Assembly: GCA_016787665.1 (NCBI GenBank) | Contig: JAEUUC010000010.1 | Span: 372,001 to 436,000 of the forward strand | Length of the DNA stretch: 64,000 nt | Direction of reading: 5' to 3' | Source: Cyclobacteriaceae bacterium | GTDB taxonomy: Bacteria; Bacteroidota; Bacteroidia; Cytophagales; Cyclobacteriaceae | Shown: positions 19,400-28,459 of the stretch, piece by piece | How the letters are laid out: the number at the start of each line of letters is the position of its first letter | Position numbering within the stretch: the first letter of the stretch is position 1 | Position numbers and translations under genes: made by a program | Notes under the pieces: generated by a model | Databases searched by the model: none | Told to the model about the DNA's origin: nothing | What the model saw: the letters and a program-made list of their open reading frames with translations, nothing else

Positions 19400-19972
19400 A
19401 TGAGCCAAGAGCTGGTCCGTTGCCCCTGGTGCCTAAAGTCAGACCTGTACATCCGCTACCACGATGAGGAGTGGGGTGTTGCCGTACACGATGACCGCGT
19501 CCACTTTGAGTTTCTGATTTTAGAGGGCGCGCAGGCAGGTCTCAGCTGGTCGACTATATTGAACAAGCGGGAGGGCTACCGCAAGAACTTTGCAGTCTTT
19601 GACGTGGATAAAGTGGCCCGGTTTACCCCAGCACGCATCGAAAAAATTTTGAAAGATCCGGGAGTTGTGCGCAATCGACTGAAGGTGCTGGCCGCGGTTA
19701 ACAATGCGAAGAGATTTAAGGAGGTGCAAAAGGAGTTCGGCTCATTCAATCGTTACATCTGGCAGTTCGTCAACGGCAAAACAATCATTAACCGGTGGAA
19801 GGAGCTGAGCCAGGTTCCAGCCACTACAAAAGAATCGGATGCGCTGAGCAGAGACTTAATCAAACGCGGTTTCAAGTTTGTGGGCAGCACGGTGATGTAC
19901 GCCCATATGCAGGCTTGCGGGCTGGTGAATGATCACCTTGTTTCCTGTTTCCGCCATCGGGCGGTCAGGTGA
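19400..19972 (+). CDS. tag: DNA-3-methyladenine glycosylase I
   Basis: 190 residues, normal for Tag. The zinc-snap ligands are visible: Cys 8 (RCPWC) and His 21 (RYHDEEWGV) at the N terminus, and His and Cys in GLVNDHLVSC at the C terminus. The helix-hairpin-helix body (FEFLILEGAQAGLSWSTIL then NKREGYRKNF) is intact, including the catalytic-pocket Glu. It excises 3-methyladenine to start base-excision repair. A weak AAAGGA precedes the ATG. The last 8 bp overlap the end of a convergent gene. The extra Cys 11 is not usual but does not break the motif. Confidence 0.95.
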   Translation: MSQELVRCPWCLKSDLYIRYHDEEWGVAVHDDRVHFEFLILEGAQAGLSWSTILNKREGYRKNFAVFDVDKVARFTPARIEKILKDPGVVRNRLKVLAAVNNAKRFKEVQKEFGSFNRYIWQFVNGKTIINRWKELSQVPATTKESDALSRDLIKRGFKFVGSTVMYAHMQACGLVNDHLVSCFRHRAVR

Positions 19973-20159
19973 ACAACCACGGGAGCAAATAATAACCGGC
20001 TACACTCACCGCCATGAGCGTGCCGTACAGCTTAATTACTTTCAATCGGTTTTGGCGGTCCTCCCACCACAACACAATCCACGGCTTGTACAGGCCCACG
20101 GCCAATAGCAGAGCCGAGGTTACGGCAAAGTACAACACCACCGTGCGGGTAAATTCCAT
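19965..20159 (-). CDS. Small two-helix membrane protein
   Basis: 64 residues from the ATG at 20157-20159. Two hydrophobic helices (VVLYFAVTSALLLAVGLY and LYGTLMAVSVAGYYLLPWLF) separated by a charged Trp-rich loop (KPWIVLWWEDRQNRLKVIK). The longer reading from 20213 is rejected since an exact TAnnTTTG element lies at 20172-20165, just upstream of this ATG. Its 3' end overlaps the end of tag by 8 bp. Function unknown. Confidence 0.65.
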   Translation of the reverse strand: MEFTRTVVLYFAVTSALLLAVGLYKPWIVLWWEDRQNRLKVIKLYGTLMAVSVAGYYLLPWLFT

Positions 20160-20164
20160 TGCTG

Positions 20165-20172
20165 CAAAAATA
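20165..20172 (-). promoter_or_regulatory. -7 element for the small membrane protein
   Basis: TATTTTTG on the minus strand (20172-20165), an exact TAnnTTTG, ending only 5 bases before the ATG at 20159. The message would be leaderless or nearly so. No clear -33 TTTG is seen. Confidence 0.5.
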
Positions 20173-20201
20173 GGCCTTGCACGGGATACTCCGGATAAAG
20201 G

Positions 20202-20231
20202 TTGGCATTTCATCCGCTTCGTCTATTTTTG
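20202..20231 (+). promoter_or_regulatory. mfd promoter
   Basis: TTG at 20202-20204, 19 bases, then TATTTTTG at 20224-20231, an exact TAnnTTTG. Expected transcription start about 20236-20238, just before the GTG at 20246. It lies back-to-back with the minus-strand promoter at 20165-20172. Confidence 0.65.
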
Positions 20232-20245
20232 CGCTCCGTTTTGGT

Positions 20246-23200
20246 GTGAAGGCGCAGGATTTGGTTGCACTCTATCGCGCGGACAGCCTGGTGAAGACCC
20301 TGACCGAAGGGATTCGTACGTCCACACCCCACGCTTTTCATATTTCACAACTGCACGGCAGCCTCGATGCGCTGTTGCTGGCAGCCGTTTCCAAAAGCTT
20401 GCGCAGCAGCCATGTGGTGGTGCTGGCGGATAAGGAAGAAGCCGCTTATTTCCTCAATGATCTCCAGCATGTAGGCGGGGAGAAAGAAGTCTTGTTCTTC
20501 CCGATGTCCTACAAGCGGCCGTACGAGTATGACGAAACGGAAAACGCCAACATTCTGATGCGGGCCGAGGTGCTGGCCGAACTCAGCGCTCACCCCGAGG
20601 GTCGTCTCGTGGTCACCTATCCCGAGGCGCTTTCCGAAAAAGTAATCACCAAGAAATCGCTGGCCTCCAACACCTTCGTGGTTAAAAAGGGCGAAAAATT
20701 AGACACGCAGTTCCTGGAAGAGTTTTTCCACGAATACGATTTTGAAAAAACCGATTTCGTGTATGAAGCGGGGCAGTTTGCGGTACGCGGAGGCATCATC
20801 GATGTTTTTTCGTACGCGCACGAATTGCCTTTTCGAATCGAGTTGTTTGGCCAGGAGGTTGACAGCATTCGCAGTTTCGACCCCGGCTCGCAGCTATCGG
20901 TGGAAACCCTGGAGGTGGTGAGCCTGATGCCCAACGTGCAAACCCGTTTGGTACAGGAGGAGCGCCAGTCGCTGCTTGAATTTGTCAGCCCCCATACCCG
21001 GCTGTGGCTTCGCGATACCGCTCACACGCTGGATGTGATCAATCGCTGTTTCGAAAAGGTTTCCGACAGTTTTGACCAAATTTTGCGCGACAGTGGCACG
21101 CGCCTGGCCCTGCAACCGGAGCAACTCTTTGTGACACGCGACAGTTTAGCGCAGCAACTCGAACGCTTCCAGCGTCTCGAATTTGGCACGCGTCCTTTCT
21201 TTACACCCCATCAGACATTTGCATTCCCGTCCTCCGCACAGCCTTCCTTCAATAAGAATTTCGAATTGCTGGCCAAAGACCTGGTGGAACGACAGCTTCA
21301 AGGCTACACCAACTTCATAGCAGCCGAGCAACCACGGCAGCTCGAGCGGCTACAGGGCATCTTTGCGGAGATCCATCCGGAACTTACGTTCCGCGCACTT
21401 GACTTTCCGCTGCGTCAGGGATTCGTAGACCACTCACTCAAAGTGGCCTGCTACACCGACCATCAGATTTTTGAACGCTTTCATCGTTCGCGCGGAAAAG
21501 AAAAATTCTCGAAGAGCAAGGCCCTGACCTTTCGTGAATTGCAATCGCTGCAGCCCGGTGATTTCATCGTGCACATCGATTACGGTATCGGCAAGTTTGC
21601 CGGATTGGAAAAAAAGCAGGTTAACGGCAAAGAGCAGGAAGCCATTCGCCTCGTGTTTCGCGATGATGATATCCTGTACATCAACATCCACGCGCTCCAT
21701 AAAATCTCACGCTACTCCGGCCGGGAAGGTACACCACCCTTGGTGAGCAAACTGGGTACCGGTGAGTGGGAGAGCAAGAAGAACAAGGTCAAAAAGAAAG
21801 TAAAGGACATTGCCAAAGAGTTGATTTCGCTGTACGCCAAGCGAAAAACAGCGCCCGGTTTTGCCTTCAGCCCGGACAGCTTCCTGCAGGCCGAACTGGA
21901 GACATCCTTTATCTACGAAGATACCCCCGACCAGGCCAAAGCCACCGAAGACGTAAAACGAGACATGGAGCAAGGCCACCCCATGGATCGCCTGGTGTGC
22001 GGAGATGTGGGGTTCGGCAAGACCGAAGTCGCCATCCGCGCAGCCTTTAAAGCGACAGCCGATGGCAAGCAGGTGGCCGTGCTGGTGCCCACAACCATTC
22101 TGGCCATGCAGCACTTCCGCACGTTCTCCGAGCGGCTCGCCAATTTTCCCGTGAAGATTGAATACGTTTCACGGTTCAAAACAGAAAAAGAAATCAAGGA
22201 GATTCTGAAAGGCGTAAAAGACGGCTCCGTCAATATCATTATCGGCACGCACCGCGTGGTGAGCAAAGATGTTGAATTCAAAAACCTGGGGTTGTTGGTT
22301 ATTGATGAAGAGCAGAAGTTCGGAGTAAAAGTAAAGGACCGCCTCAAGGAACTACGGGTGAATGTTGACGTGCTCACGTTGACGGCCACGCCCATTCCGC
22401 GCACACTGCACTTCAGCCTCATGGGCGCGCGCGACCTGAGCATCATCTCCACACCCCCGCCCAACCGGCAGCCCGTGACAACCGAGCTTCACGTATTTGG
22501 CGAAGCCATCATACGCGATTCGGTGAGCCGCGAATTGCGCAGAAACGGCCAGGTATTTTTTGTGCACAACCGCATCAGCGACATCGAACAAGTGGGCAAT
22601 CTCATTTTCAAGCTGGTGCCGGATGCACGCATCGGCATTGCGCATGGGCAAATGGAGGGCGACCGGTTGGAGAAAGTCATGCTGAAGTTTATTGAAGGTG
22701 ACTACGATGTGCTGGTCAGCACCAACATCATCGAATCCGGGTTGGATATTCCCAACGCGAACACCATCATCATCAACAACGCCCACTTGTTTGGTCTCAG
22801 CGACCTGCACCAAATGCGAGGTCGTGTGGGGCGGTCGAATAAGAAGGCGTTTTGCTATTTGCTTACCCCACCCACATCCGTGCTCACCAGCGACTCGCGC
22901 AAACGCTTGGCCGCACTCGAAGAGTTTTCGGAACTGGGCGATGGATTCAAGGTGGCGATGCGCGACCTTGACATTCGGGGCGCGGGCAACCTGCTGGGTG
23001 CCGAACAAAGCGGATTCATCAACGACCTCGGCTTCGAAACCTATCACCGGATTCTCGATGATGCCATTCAGGAGCTCAAGGAAAACGAATTCCGGGAATT
23101 GTTCGCCTCCGACCTGGCGGAAAAAGCCAAATTGATTGTGCCGGATTGCATCATTGAAACCGACCTCGAAATTCTGATTCCCGAGACTTACGTGAGCAAC

Positions 23201-23620
23201 ACCAGCGAACGCTTACAGCTCTATGCCACATTGGATAACATCAAGGACGAACCCTCGCTGGACAGCTTCCGGGAATCCTTGCGCGATCGCTTCGGCTTGT
23301 TGCCGGACTCGGTGGAGCAACTGATTGAAACCGTGCGCGTGCGCTGGCTGGGCGAAGAACTCGGTTTCGAAAAAATCTCCCTTAAGAACGGTAAGCTACG
23401 CGGGTACTTCTTGTCCGGCCGCGAGGAGTACTTCAAAAGCGAAGTGTTCGGTCGCATTCTGGAGTTCGTGCAAACGCACTCCAAAACCTGCCGAATGAAA
23501 GAGACCAGCGGAAAGCTCGTGCTCACGCTGGACCCGATTGACACGGTGAAAGATGCGCTGCGCCACCTTCATCAAATGACCGGCAGGTTGAGTTCCGCCA
23601 GCGAAATCATCTCAAGGTAG
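20246..23620 (+). CDS. mfd: Transcription-repair coupling factor
   Basis: 1124 residues from GTG 20246, chosen because the promoter at 20202-20231 leaves no room for the earlier in-frame TTG (20177). Domains in order: UvrB-like N-terminal region (to about 330), RNA-polymerase-interacting CarD-like domain (about 430-500, FIVHIDYGIGKFAGL), superfamily-2 translocase with Walker A CGDVGFGKTEVA, DEEQ box VIDEEQKFGV, TATPIPRTL, and QMRGRVGRSNKKAFCYLL, then the C-terminal TRCF domain binding UvrA (about 960-1070). It removes RNA polymerase stalled at lesions and recruits UvrAB. Its 3' end overlaps a convergent small gene by 49 bp. Confidence 0.96.
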   Translation: MKAQDLVALYRADSLVKTLTEGIRTSTPHAFHISQLHGSLDALLLAAVSKSLRSSHVVVLADKEEAAYFLNDLQHVGGEKEVLFFPMSYKRPYEYDETENANILMRAEVLAELSAHPEGRLVVTYPEALSEKVITKKSLASNTFVVKKGEKLDTQFLEEFFHEYDFEKTDFVYEAGQFAVRGGIIDVFSYAHELPFRIELFGQEVDSIRSFDPGSQLSVETLEVVSLMPNVQTRLVQEERQSLLEFVSPHTRLWLRDTAHTLDVINRCFEKVSDSFDQILRDSGTRLALQPEQLFVTRDSLAQQLERFQRLEFGTRPFFTPHQTFAFPSSAQPSFNKNFELLAKDLVERQLQGYTNFIAAEQPRQLERLQGIFAEIHPELTFRALDFPLRQGFVDHSLKVACYTDHQIFERFHRSRGKEKFSKSKALTFRELQSLQPGDFIVHIDYGIGKFAGLEKKQVNGKEQEAIRLVFRDDDILYINIHALHKISRYSGREGTPPLVSKLGTGEWESKKNKVKKKVKDIAKELISLYAKRKTAPGFAFSPDSFLQAELETSFIYEDTPDQAKATEDVKRDMEQGHPMDRLVCGDVGFGKTEVAIRAAFKATADGKQVAVLVPTTILAMQHFRTFSERLANFPVKIEYVSRFKTEKEIKEILKGVKDGSVNIIIGTHRVVSKDVEFKNLGLLVIDEEQKFGVKVKDRLKELRVNVDVLTLTATPIPRTLHFSLMGARDLSIISTPPPNRQPVTTELHVFGEAIIRDSVSRELRRNGQVFFVHNRISDIEQVGNLIFKLVPDARIGIAHGQMEGDRLEKVMLKFIEGDYDVLVSTNIIESGLDIPNANTIIINNAHLFGLSDLHQMRGRVGRSNKKAFCYLLTPPTSVLTSDSRKRLAALEEFSELGDGFKVAMRDLDIRGAGNLLGAEQSGFINDLGFETYHRILDDAIQELKENEFRELFASDLAEKAKLIVPDCIIETDLEILIPETYVSNTSERLQLYATLDNIKDEPSLDSFRESLRDRFGLLPDSVEQLIETVRVRWLGEELGFEKISLKNGKLRGYFLSGREEYFKSEVFGRILEFVQTHSKTCRMKETSGKLVLTLDPIDTVKDALRHLHQMTGRLSSASEIISR

Positions 23621-23832
23621 GGCTCCATGCCAGCCATTGAATCAAATGCATTGACAAGCAGCACCTTCTTGTGTACCGGGGAATAATAGACCTCCATGAA
23701 GTACCCGGAACCACAGTACAAGTAAATTTTTAAGCCGTTGGCTTGGCGGGTGGCTAAGTACTCCCCGTTCTGGATAACCCAGTTACATTTTTCATCAAAT
23801 GAAGACTGCAAAAAATCGCGAAGTGTGTTCAT
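23572..23832 (-). CDS. Small conserved-looking hypothetical protein
   Basis: 86 residues starting MNTLRDFLQSSFDEKCNWV. No signal peptide or membrane helix; pattern of alternating beta strands (YLATRQANGLKIYLY, GYFMEVYYSPVHKKVLLV) suggests a small alpha/beta fold. Not recognised as a known family. The reading is supported by sensible composition and by the lack of any other gene here, but its last 49 bp are antisense to the end of mfd, so the two genes overlap tail to tail. Confidence 0.6.
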   Translation of the reverse strand: MNTLRDFLQSSFDEKCNWVIQNGEYLATRQANGLKIYLYCGSGYFMEVYYSPVHKKVLLVNAFDSMAGMEPYLEMISLAELNLPVI

Positions 23833-24009
23833 ACATCTGTCCCTACGGTACGGTCAGGGGTATGAAAAGGGCGTGCCAACCGGCCCGAAGCTTGGATTCC
23901 AACCGGTCAGCCCCGCATCTTCCCAGCCTGGGTCTATACTTTTCCGGATTTGGGAGCGTTCAGGTTAGGTCAGCAGTTGGATTAAGAATTGATCAATAAA
24001 TAGCCTACG

Positions 24010-24040
24010 CTTTGGAAAACATGTCATTATCTCTATATAT
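24010..24040 (+). promoter_or_regulatory. Candidate gldJ promoter
   Basis: TTTG (24010-24013), 19 bases, TATATATT (24033-24040). The -33 element and spacing fit the Bacteroidota consensus; the -7 element matches the TA but only part of TTTG. It would give a leader of about 25 bases before ATG 24072. Confidence 0.45.
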
Positions 24041-24071
24041 TAGCGGTTCCTTTAACCCAAAAGGTATTAAA

Positions 24072-25388
24072 ATGAAGCTAGTTCGATCACTTTTTCTAGT
24101 TGTTGGCTTGTCGACCGTCCTTTCCTCTTGCTTTATCCTTGGCAATAAGGGTGGTAAGCCCAATGCACAAAACCCTGGGCAGGTTAGTACGGCTACTGGC
24201 CTGGAGTATGACTTGAGCGAAGAAGGCGATGGTCGCTTTCAGGTAGCCCAGTACGATCAGCAACCGGATGCCCCCAACATGGTATTTATCGAGGGTGGCC
24301 GCGCGGTCATGGGGTCATTTGAAGAAGACGTGATGTCGTATCGCGACAACGTGGAGCGCACCGTATCGGTTGCCTCATTTTATATGGACGAGACTGAAAT
24401 CGCCAATATTCACTGGCTCGAATACCTGCACTACCTGAATACCGATTCGACTCCGAAAGATGGAGGCATCGCATACCGCGCAGCACTTCCGGATACGCTG
24501 GTTTGGCGCTCGAAACTGGCCTTTAACGACCCTTACGTAGATCATTACCTCCGCTACCCGGGTTTCCGGTACTTCCCGGTGGTTGGTGTAACCTGGAATC
24601 AGGCCAACGTGTATGCCAAGTGGAGAACAGATAAAGTCAACGATGATTTGTATAAGAAATCAGGCCGTGATGACCGCCCCGAAGCAACAGCCGGTGGACG
24701 CATTCCGCTGGAATCGGGCGTAGTCGTTCCGGCTTACCGCTTGCCCACGGAAGCCGAATGGGAATATGCCGCGCAGGCGCTCATCGGTACCCAGTGGTTG
24801 GACGAAATGCAGACACACCAGCGCCTCTACCCGTGGGACGGCCACGCGTTGCGTAATCCTTACGGAAAACAAATGGGTTATTTCCTGGCGAACTTCAAGC
24901 GCGGCCGGGGTGACTATGCCGGTATTGCCGGTCGCCTGAATGATGGTGCCTTGATCACCTCTTACATCTATGAATTCCCTCCGAACGACTACGGCCTGTA
25001 CAACATGGCGGGTAACGTGAGCGAGTGGGTAATGGATGTTTATCGCCCGCTTTCCTACCAGGATGTAGATGACCTCAACCCGATCCGCAGAGATGACTTC
25101 CTCGACAGCCACGGTGGGTATCGCAATCAATACACCAAGAATCCTAAAGATTCAACTGTAACCAATCCGGATGGCACCACGCGTACGATCCGTTCGTACA
25201 CCTACGATAAGAATCCAGAGGGTTTCATTTCGTTGATCTCCGACAAAGCCCGTGTGTATAAGGGTGGAAGCTGGAAAGATGTGGCGTACTGGATGTCACC
25301 CGGTACCCGCAGGTTCCTGGATCAGGATTCGGCAACGGCCACGATTGGTTTCCGTTGCGCGATGATCCGTGCCGGTTCGAACTACTAA
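24072..25388 (+). CDS. gldJ: Gliding-motility lipoprotein GldJ-like (formylglycine-generating-enzyme fold)
   Basis: 438 residues from ATG 24072, which starts a lipoprotein signal (VGLSTVLSSCFILG, Cys 20); an earlier in-frame start at 24012 would bury it. The mature protein is one FGE/SUMF1 domain: MVFIEGGRAVMGS, FYMDETEIANIHWLEYLHYL, PVVGVTWNQANVYAKWR, YRLPTEAEWEYAA, DYGLYNMAGNVSEW, VYKGGSWKD and TIGFRCAM. The DVM before the repeat and WLEYL after ETE match GldJ better than GldK. In Bacteroidota GldJ is an outer-membrane lipoprotein needed for gliding and type IX secretion complex stability. No other gld gene is adjacent. Ends at a strong terminator. Confidence 0.85.
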   Translation: MKLVRSLFLVVGLSTVLSSCFILGNKGGKPNAQNPGQVSTATGLEYDLSEEGDGRFQVAQYDQQPDAPNMVFIEGGRAVMGSFEEDVMSYRDNVERTVSVASFYMDETEIANIHWLEYLHYLNTDSTPKDGGIAYRAALPDTLVWRSKLAFNDPYVDHYLRYPGFRYFPVVGVTWNQANVYAKWRTDKVNDDLYKKSGRDDRPEATAGGRIPLESGVVVPAYRLPTEAEWEYAAQALIGTQWLDEMQTHQRLYPWDGHALRNPYGKQMGYFLANFKRGRGDYAGIAGRLNDGALITSYIYEFPPNDYGLYNMAGNVSEWVMDVYRPLSYQDVDDLNPIRRDDFLDSHGGYRNQYTKNPKDSTVTNPDGTTRTIRSYTYDKNPEGFISLISDKARVYKGGSWKDVAYWMSPGTRRFLDQDSATATIGFRCAMIRAGSNY

Positions 25389-25410
25389 AACGCAAAAAAG
25401 AGATATCAGG

Positions 25411-25439
25411 AAAAGCCTCCCGCTCGGGAGGCTTTTTTT
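25411..25439 (+). terminator. gldJ terminator
   Basis: Perfect 12-bp stem AAAAGCCTCCCG / CGGGAGGCTTTT with a CT loop (effective loop slightly larger), followed by a T-run to 25439. It also sits just past the end of the convergent comF-like gene. Confidence 0.9.
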
Positions 25440-25443
25440 ATGC

Positions 25444-26124
25444 TCACTGCGCCTCAGCTATACAAACTACGCTTAATTGACGAGCGCCATGCTCGAGCAA
25501 ATGCCGGCCGCAGGCCTCTACCGTAGCGCCCGTGGTAATGACATCATCCACAAGCAAAACGTGCTTACCCTGAATGGCATCCGTTGAGGTGACAGCAAAA
25601 ACATGCTCCACGTTGCGCCAGCGTTCGAGCCGGTTACGTTTCGTCTGCGTCTCGGTGCGCTGCGTGCGAATGGAGATGGATTCATCCCACGGAATTCCAA
25701 GCGCTTCACTAAGACCCCGGGCGAGTTGCGCACTCTGGTTGTAACCGCGCCTTCGCCTCCGCGATTCGTGCAACGGAACCGGCACAATGATCTCCCACCC
25801 GTGCGGTGTGTCGTTTACCTCCCGGCCCACCAAATGCCCCAACGCCACCCCGATTTCGGGATGATGATTATACTTCAACTGATGCAAGAGGCGCTGCACG
25901 ATACCACCCTTTCGGAACTTGAGGTAAGCAAAAGCTTGGGTTACCGGAATGCGATTGGCCAGCCGTTGCCAAACCGGGTTTTCAGGGAGCCGGTGATAGT
26001 CCGTTTTGGGCAGACCCGCCAGGCAGTGGGTGCAAATTACATTTTCACCGGCCACCAGCGTGCGTTGGCACCCATGACAATACCGCGGGTAAAAAAGCTG
26101 AATGAAATCGGCAGCAAGTGACAT
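25444..26124 (-). CDS. comF: ComF-family phosphoribosyltransferase-like protein
   Basis: 226 residues. N-terminal zinc ribbon CHGC...CTHC (about residues 16-35) then a type I phosphoribosyltransferase domain: VPVPLHESRRRRRGYNQSAQLARGL, the RT-QTKRNRLERWRNV segment, and the PRPP loop VLLVDDVITTGAT. ComF proteins are needed for DNA uptake in competent bacteria, probably by assisting single-strand DNA passage; in Bacteroidota the role is inferred only. The start overlaps the region before the divergent AhpD-like gene. Convergent with gldJ and sharing its terminator zone. Confidence 0.9.
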   Translation of the reverse strand: MSLAADFIQLFYPRYCHGCQRTLVAGENVICTHCLAGLPKTDYHRLPENPVWQRLANRIPVTQAFAYLKFRKGGIVQRLLHQLKYNHHPEIGVALGHLVGREVNDTPHGWEIIVPVPLHESRRRRRGYNQSAQLARGLSEALGIPWDESISIRTQRTETQTKRNRLERWRNVEHVFAVTSTDAIQGKHVLLVDDVITTGATVEACGRHLLEHGARQLSVVCIAEAQ

Positions 26125-26173
26125 TGGGATTTTGAGCGCTGGCCCACGTACTTTGTACGAATTTAAAAGAAGT

Positions 26174-26518
26174 ATGGAACATCCGCTGGTTAAGCAGTTT
26201 AATGATTACCGCAGCCGCATGAATGAGAAGATCACCGAGGCCGATAATCTCATCATCAAGCGCATCTTCAACCTGGACACCAACGCCTATCAACCGGGGG
26301 CGTTGGACGTGCGATCGAAAGAACTCATCGGGCTTACCTGCTCACTGGTGCTGCGGTGCGATGACTGCGTGAAATATCATCTTGGCAAGTGCCATGAAGT
26401 GGGCCTCAGCACGGCCGAAGTGCACGAAGCCATGGGCGTGGCTACACTTATTGGCGGAACCATCGTGATTCCGCACCTCCGCAGGGCTTTTGAGTATTGG
26501 GACGCCCTTCACGCCTGA
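26174..26518 (+). CDS. Carboxymuconolactone decarboxylase (AhpD-like) family protein
   Basis: 114 residues from ATG 26174; the longer reading from 26102 would overlap comF and adds no domain. The fold signature ELIGLTCSLVLRCDDCVKYH contains the redox CxxC followed by the His (CDDC...H) of AhpD-like proteins, with GLSTAEVHEAMGVATLIGG after it. Such proteins use the Cys pair and His relay as a thiol-dependent peroxidase/reductase. TACTTTG just upstream may be its -7 element. Its stop is followed after one base by the ATG of the next gene (TGA-G-ATG), so the two are translationally coupled. Confidence 0.87.
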   Translation: MEHPLVKQFNDYRSRMNEKITEADNLIIKRIFNLDTNAYQPGALDVRSKELIGLTCSLVLRCDDCVKYHLGKCHEVGLSTAEVHEAMGVATLIGGTIVIPHLRRAFEYWDALHA

Positions 26519-26519
26519 G

Positions 26520-26906
26520 ATGTTTAAGCGCGATTTGGAACTGGATCGTAACTGGGCCCGGCTGCTGGTGCACCTCGAGGGCACAGTTGGCAAAAAGCCG
26601 GCTGACCTGAACGGTGTGCTTTTTATCATCGGCATGCATGAACTCGGTCGCGGGCCTCGTCACTTTTCAAAAGAAGAAAAACAAGATCTGATGCACATCG
26701 CCATTTGCAAAGTGCTGAGTCTGGCGGGCTACTACGAACTCGAGGGATTGGACGAACAAGGGTGGCCGCACTGGAAATTGGTCAAAAAACTGCCGCACTT
26801 CGACTTATTGGAGCAAGAGAAGTTGTTGAAGATGCACGTGTTGGAATACTTTGAGAAAGAACTGGGTTGGGTGCCCGAACCAACCAACGGCTCAGCCTCA
26901 AGTTGA
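26520..26906 (+). CDS. Conserved-looking hypothetical protein coupled to AhpD-like gene
   Basis: 128 residues from ATG 26520, one base after the preceding stop; a TTG start at 26490 would overlap the AhpD-like gene by 29 bp and is less likely. The protein is soluble, helical and rich in His, Lys and Glu (FIIGMHELGRGPRHFSKEEK, LMHIAICKVLSLAGYYELEG, DEQGWPHWKLVKKLPHF). No named domain is recognised. The tight coupling suggests it works with the AhpD-like protein, perhaps in redox defence; this is context only. Confidence 0.75.
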   Translation: MFKRDLELDRNWARLLVHLEGTVGKKPADLNGVLFIIGMHELGRGPRHFSKEEKQDLMHIAICKVLSLAGYYELEGLDEQGWPHWKLVKKLPHFDLLEQEKLLKMHVLEYFEKELGWVPEPTNGSASS

Positions 26907-26917
26907 CCTCCCGGAGG

Positions 26918-28234
26918 TTAAATGAATACCAACCACAACGCACCGGAGGCTGCGATGAGTACAGCCGAAATCAAAAACTTAATGGCAAAGCTCCGATTGC
27001 CCTGCAACCACGAATAAAATGATTTGCTCAACAGATTGGTGGCATTAACCATCAGGAACGTTAGCAGCGCGAACTCGAAGGTGATTGACTTGCCGGCCAT
27101 TTCGGCCAGGTTAACAATAATCGCATCAAGGCCGGCAAAGGAAGCAATGATTGAGCTGATGATAAACCCGGCCTGACCAAAAAGAATAAGGCAAACCTTA
27201 GTTACAATCTTGATAATGATGAGCAGACCAGCAAACTTCAGCGCAGGGGCAAGCGAGAAAATGGCGGTTGCTTTTTTGCTCTCAGGCTTTTCTCCTTCAT
27301 CCGGCTCTTTCCGTACAAAAAAGAAATACGCGATGATGCCGGCTGTCGTTACCATGATGAGAATGCTGGGGACAATCGCCAGCAACCACTTCATGTTGAG
27401 CGGTCCGACCAAAAGAAAAATCTGCAGGAAACTGGCCAGGTTGGCGAGGACTGCGGCTCCAACCAGGTGATTCACAAACGGGGTTTGGTTACTGCGTTGC
27501 GCCAACGACTGCGTTGCGGAAGTAGATGACACAAAACCCGCCATGAAGCTGGTAACGGCAAAACCGTTTCGGCTACCGACCAGCCGGCCCAATACATACC
27601 CAAACACATCAATACCGGTAATGAGTACGACCACCATCCAAATTTTGCGTGGGTTGATGAGATCAAGATTGTCGAATTCACTGATATTGGCCCCGGTGGT
27701 CTCAATCAACTGGTGCAATACCGGAATGTCTTTGAGTTTATAGGAGTAATCGGGAAGGGCGGGCATGGCCACAAGCGCAATGATGGCATAGCTGATAAAC
27801 GACTGCACCTCTTGGCGGCTCAGGCCCGCCATCAATTGACTTGTGCGCGATTTTAGTGATAAGACGAATACAACAATGACAAAAACCGCGATGATGATCT
27901 GCTGAGGGATAATTTGAACCATGACCATCAGCCCCAGAATGAAGGTGGCGATGGCACTGACTTCGCTCGTGATGCCGAAATCTTTCGTATGCAAGGACTC
28001 CGCGATGTAATACGAGATGAGCAGTGCCAGAAAGCCAATCACGATGACTAGTCCAATGGCGGCCTGGTTATGCTGGATGAAAATTCCAGCCAGGGCGCCT
28101 AGCAACGCAATCAGGGCAAATGTGCGAATACCCCCAACGTGGGGATCGTTGGGCTTGCTGCTTTCCCGCTCAAGACCAACCGTAGCCCCGAATATCAAGG
28201 CCAAGAGCAGGTTGATAAAAAGATCCGAAAACAC
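26918..28234 (-). CDS. MgtC/SapB N-terminal and DUF4010 membrane protein
   Basis: 438 residues, about 12 hydrophobic helices. The N-terminal third matches MgtC/SapB (LLLALIFGATVGLERE, GGIRTFALIALLGAL), and the rest matches DUF4010 (RKIWMVVVLITGIDVFGYVL, FAVTSFMAGFVSSTSATQSL, FLMVNATNLLSKSFYSW). These fused proteins are inner-membrane, found across bacteria, and are suspected ion transporters or channels; the activity is not established. Convergent with the hypothetical gene at 26520 (11 bp gap). Monocistronic. Confidence 0.88.
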   Translation of the reverse strand: MFSDLFINLLLALIFGATVGLERESSKPNDPHVGGIRTFALIALLGALAGIFIQHNQAAIGLVIVIGFLALLISYYIAESLHTKDFGITSEVSAIATFILGLMVMVQIIPQQIIIAVFVIVVFVLSLKSRTSQLMAGLSRQEVQSFISYAIIALVAMPALPDYSYKLKDIPVLHQLIETTGANISEFDNLDLINPRKIWMVVVLITGIDVFGYVLGRLVGSRNGFAVTSFMAGFVSSTSATQSLAQRSNQTPFVNHLVGAAVLANLASFLQIFLLVGPLNMKWLLAIVPSILIMVTTAGIIAYFFFVRKEPDEGEKPESKKATAIFSLAPALKFAGLLIIIKIVTKVCLILFGQAGFIISSIIASFAGLDAIIVNLAEMAGKSITFEFALLTFLMVNATNLLSKSFYSWLQGNRSFAIKFLISAVLIAASGALWLVFI

Positions 28235-28459
28235 GGTGCTGTAAGTCGGTTAAAAGTAGTAAGAAGATTTCGGCCGAAAAATGAGCTTGGTCAGTCCCAA
28301 CCACGGCTTTACAAATAGTAGTCGTTTGTGCGTTCGGTCGAGAGGGTTCCGTAACGGCTACCCCCGGGCCAACCAAAGTGCCGCAACTTCTGTAATTTGC
28401 ATATATGAGGATATTCACGCTTTACTTTGGCCGCCCGGGCTACCCTTGATTTGACTGCG

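Noticed and set aside
20177..20245. TTG start for mfd
   Set aside because: It precedes the promoter -7 element, and the extra residues have no counterpart in Mfd.
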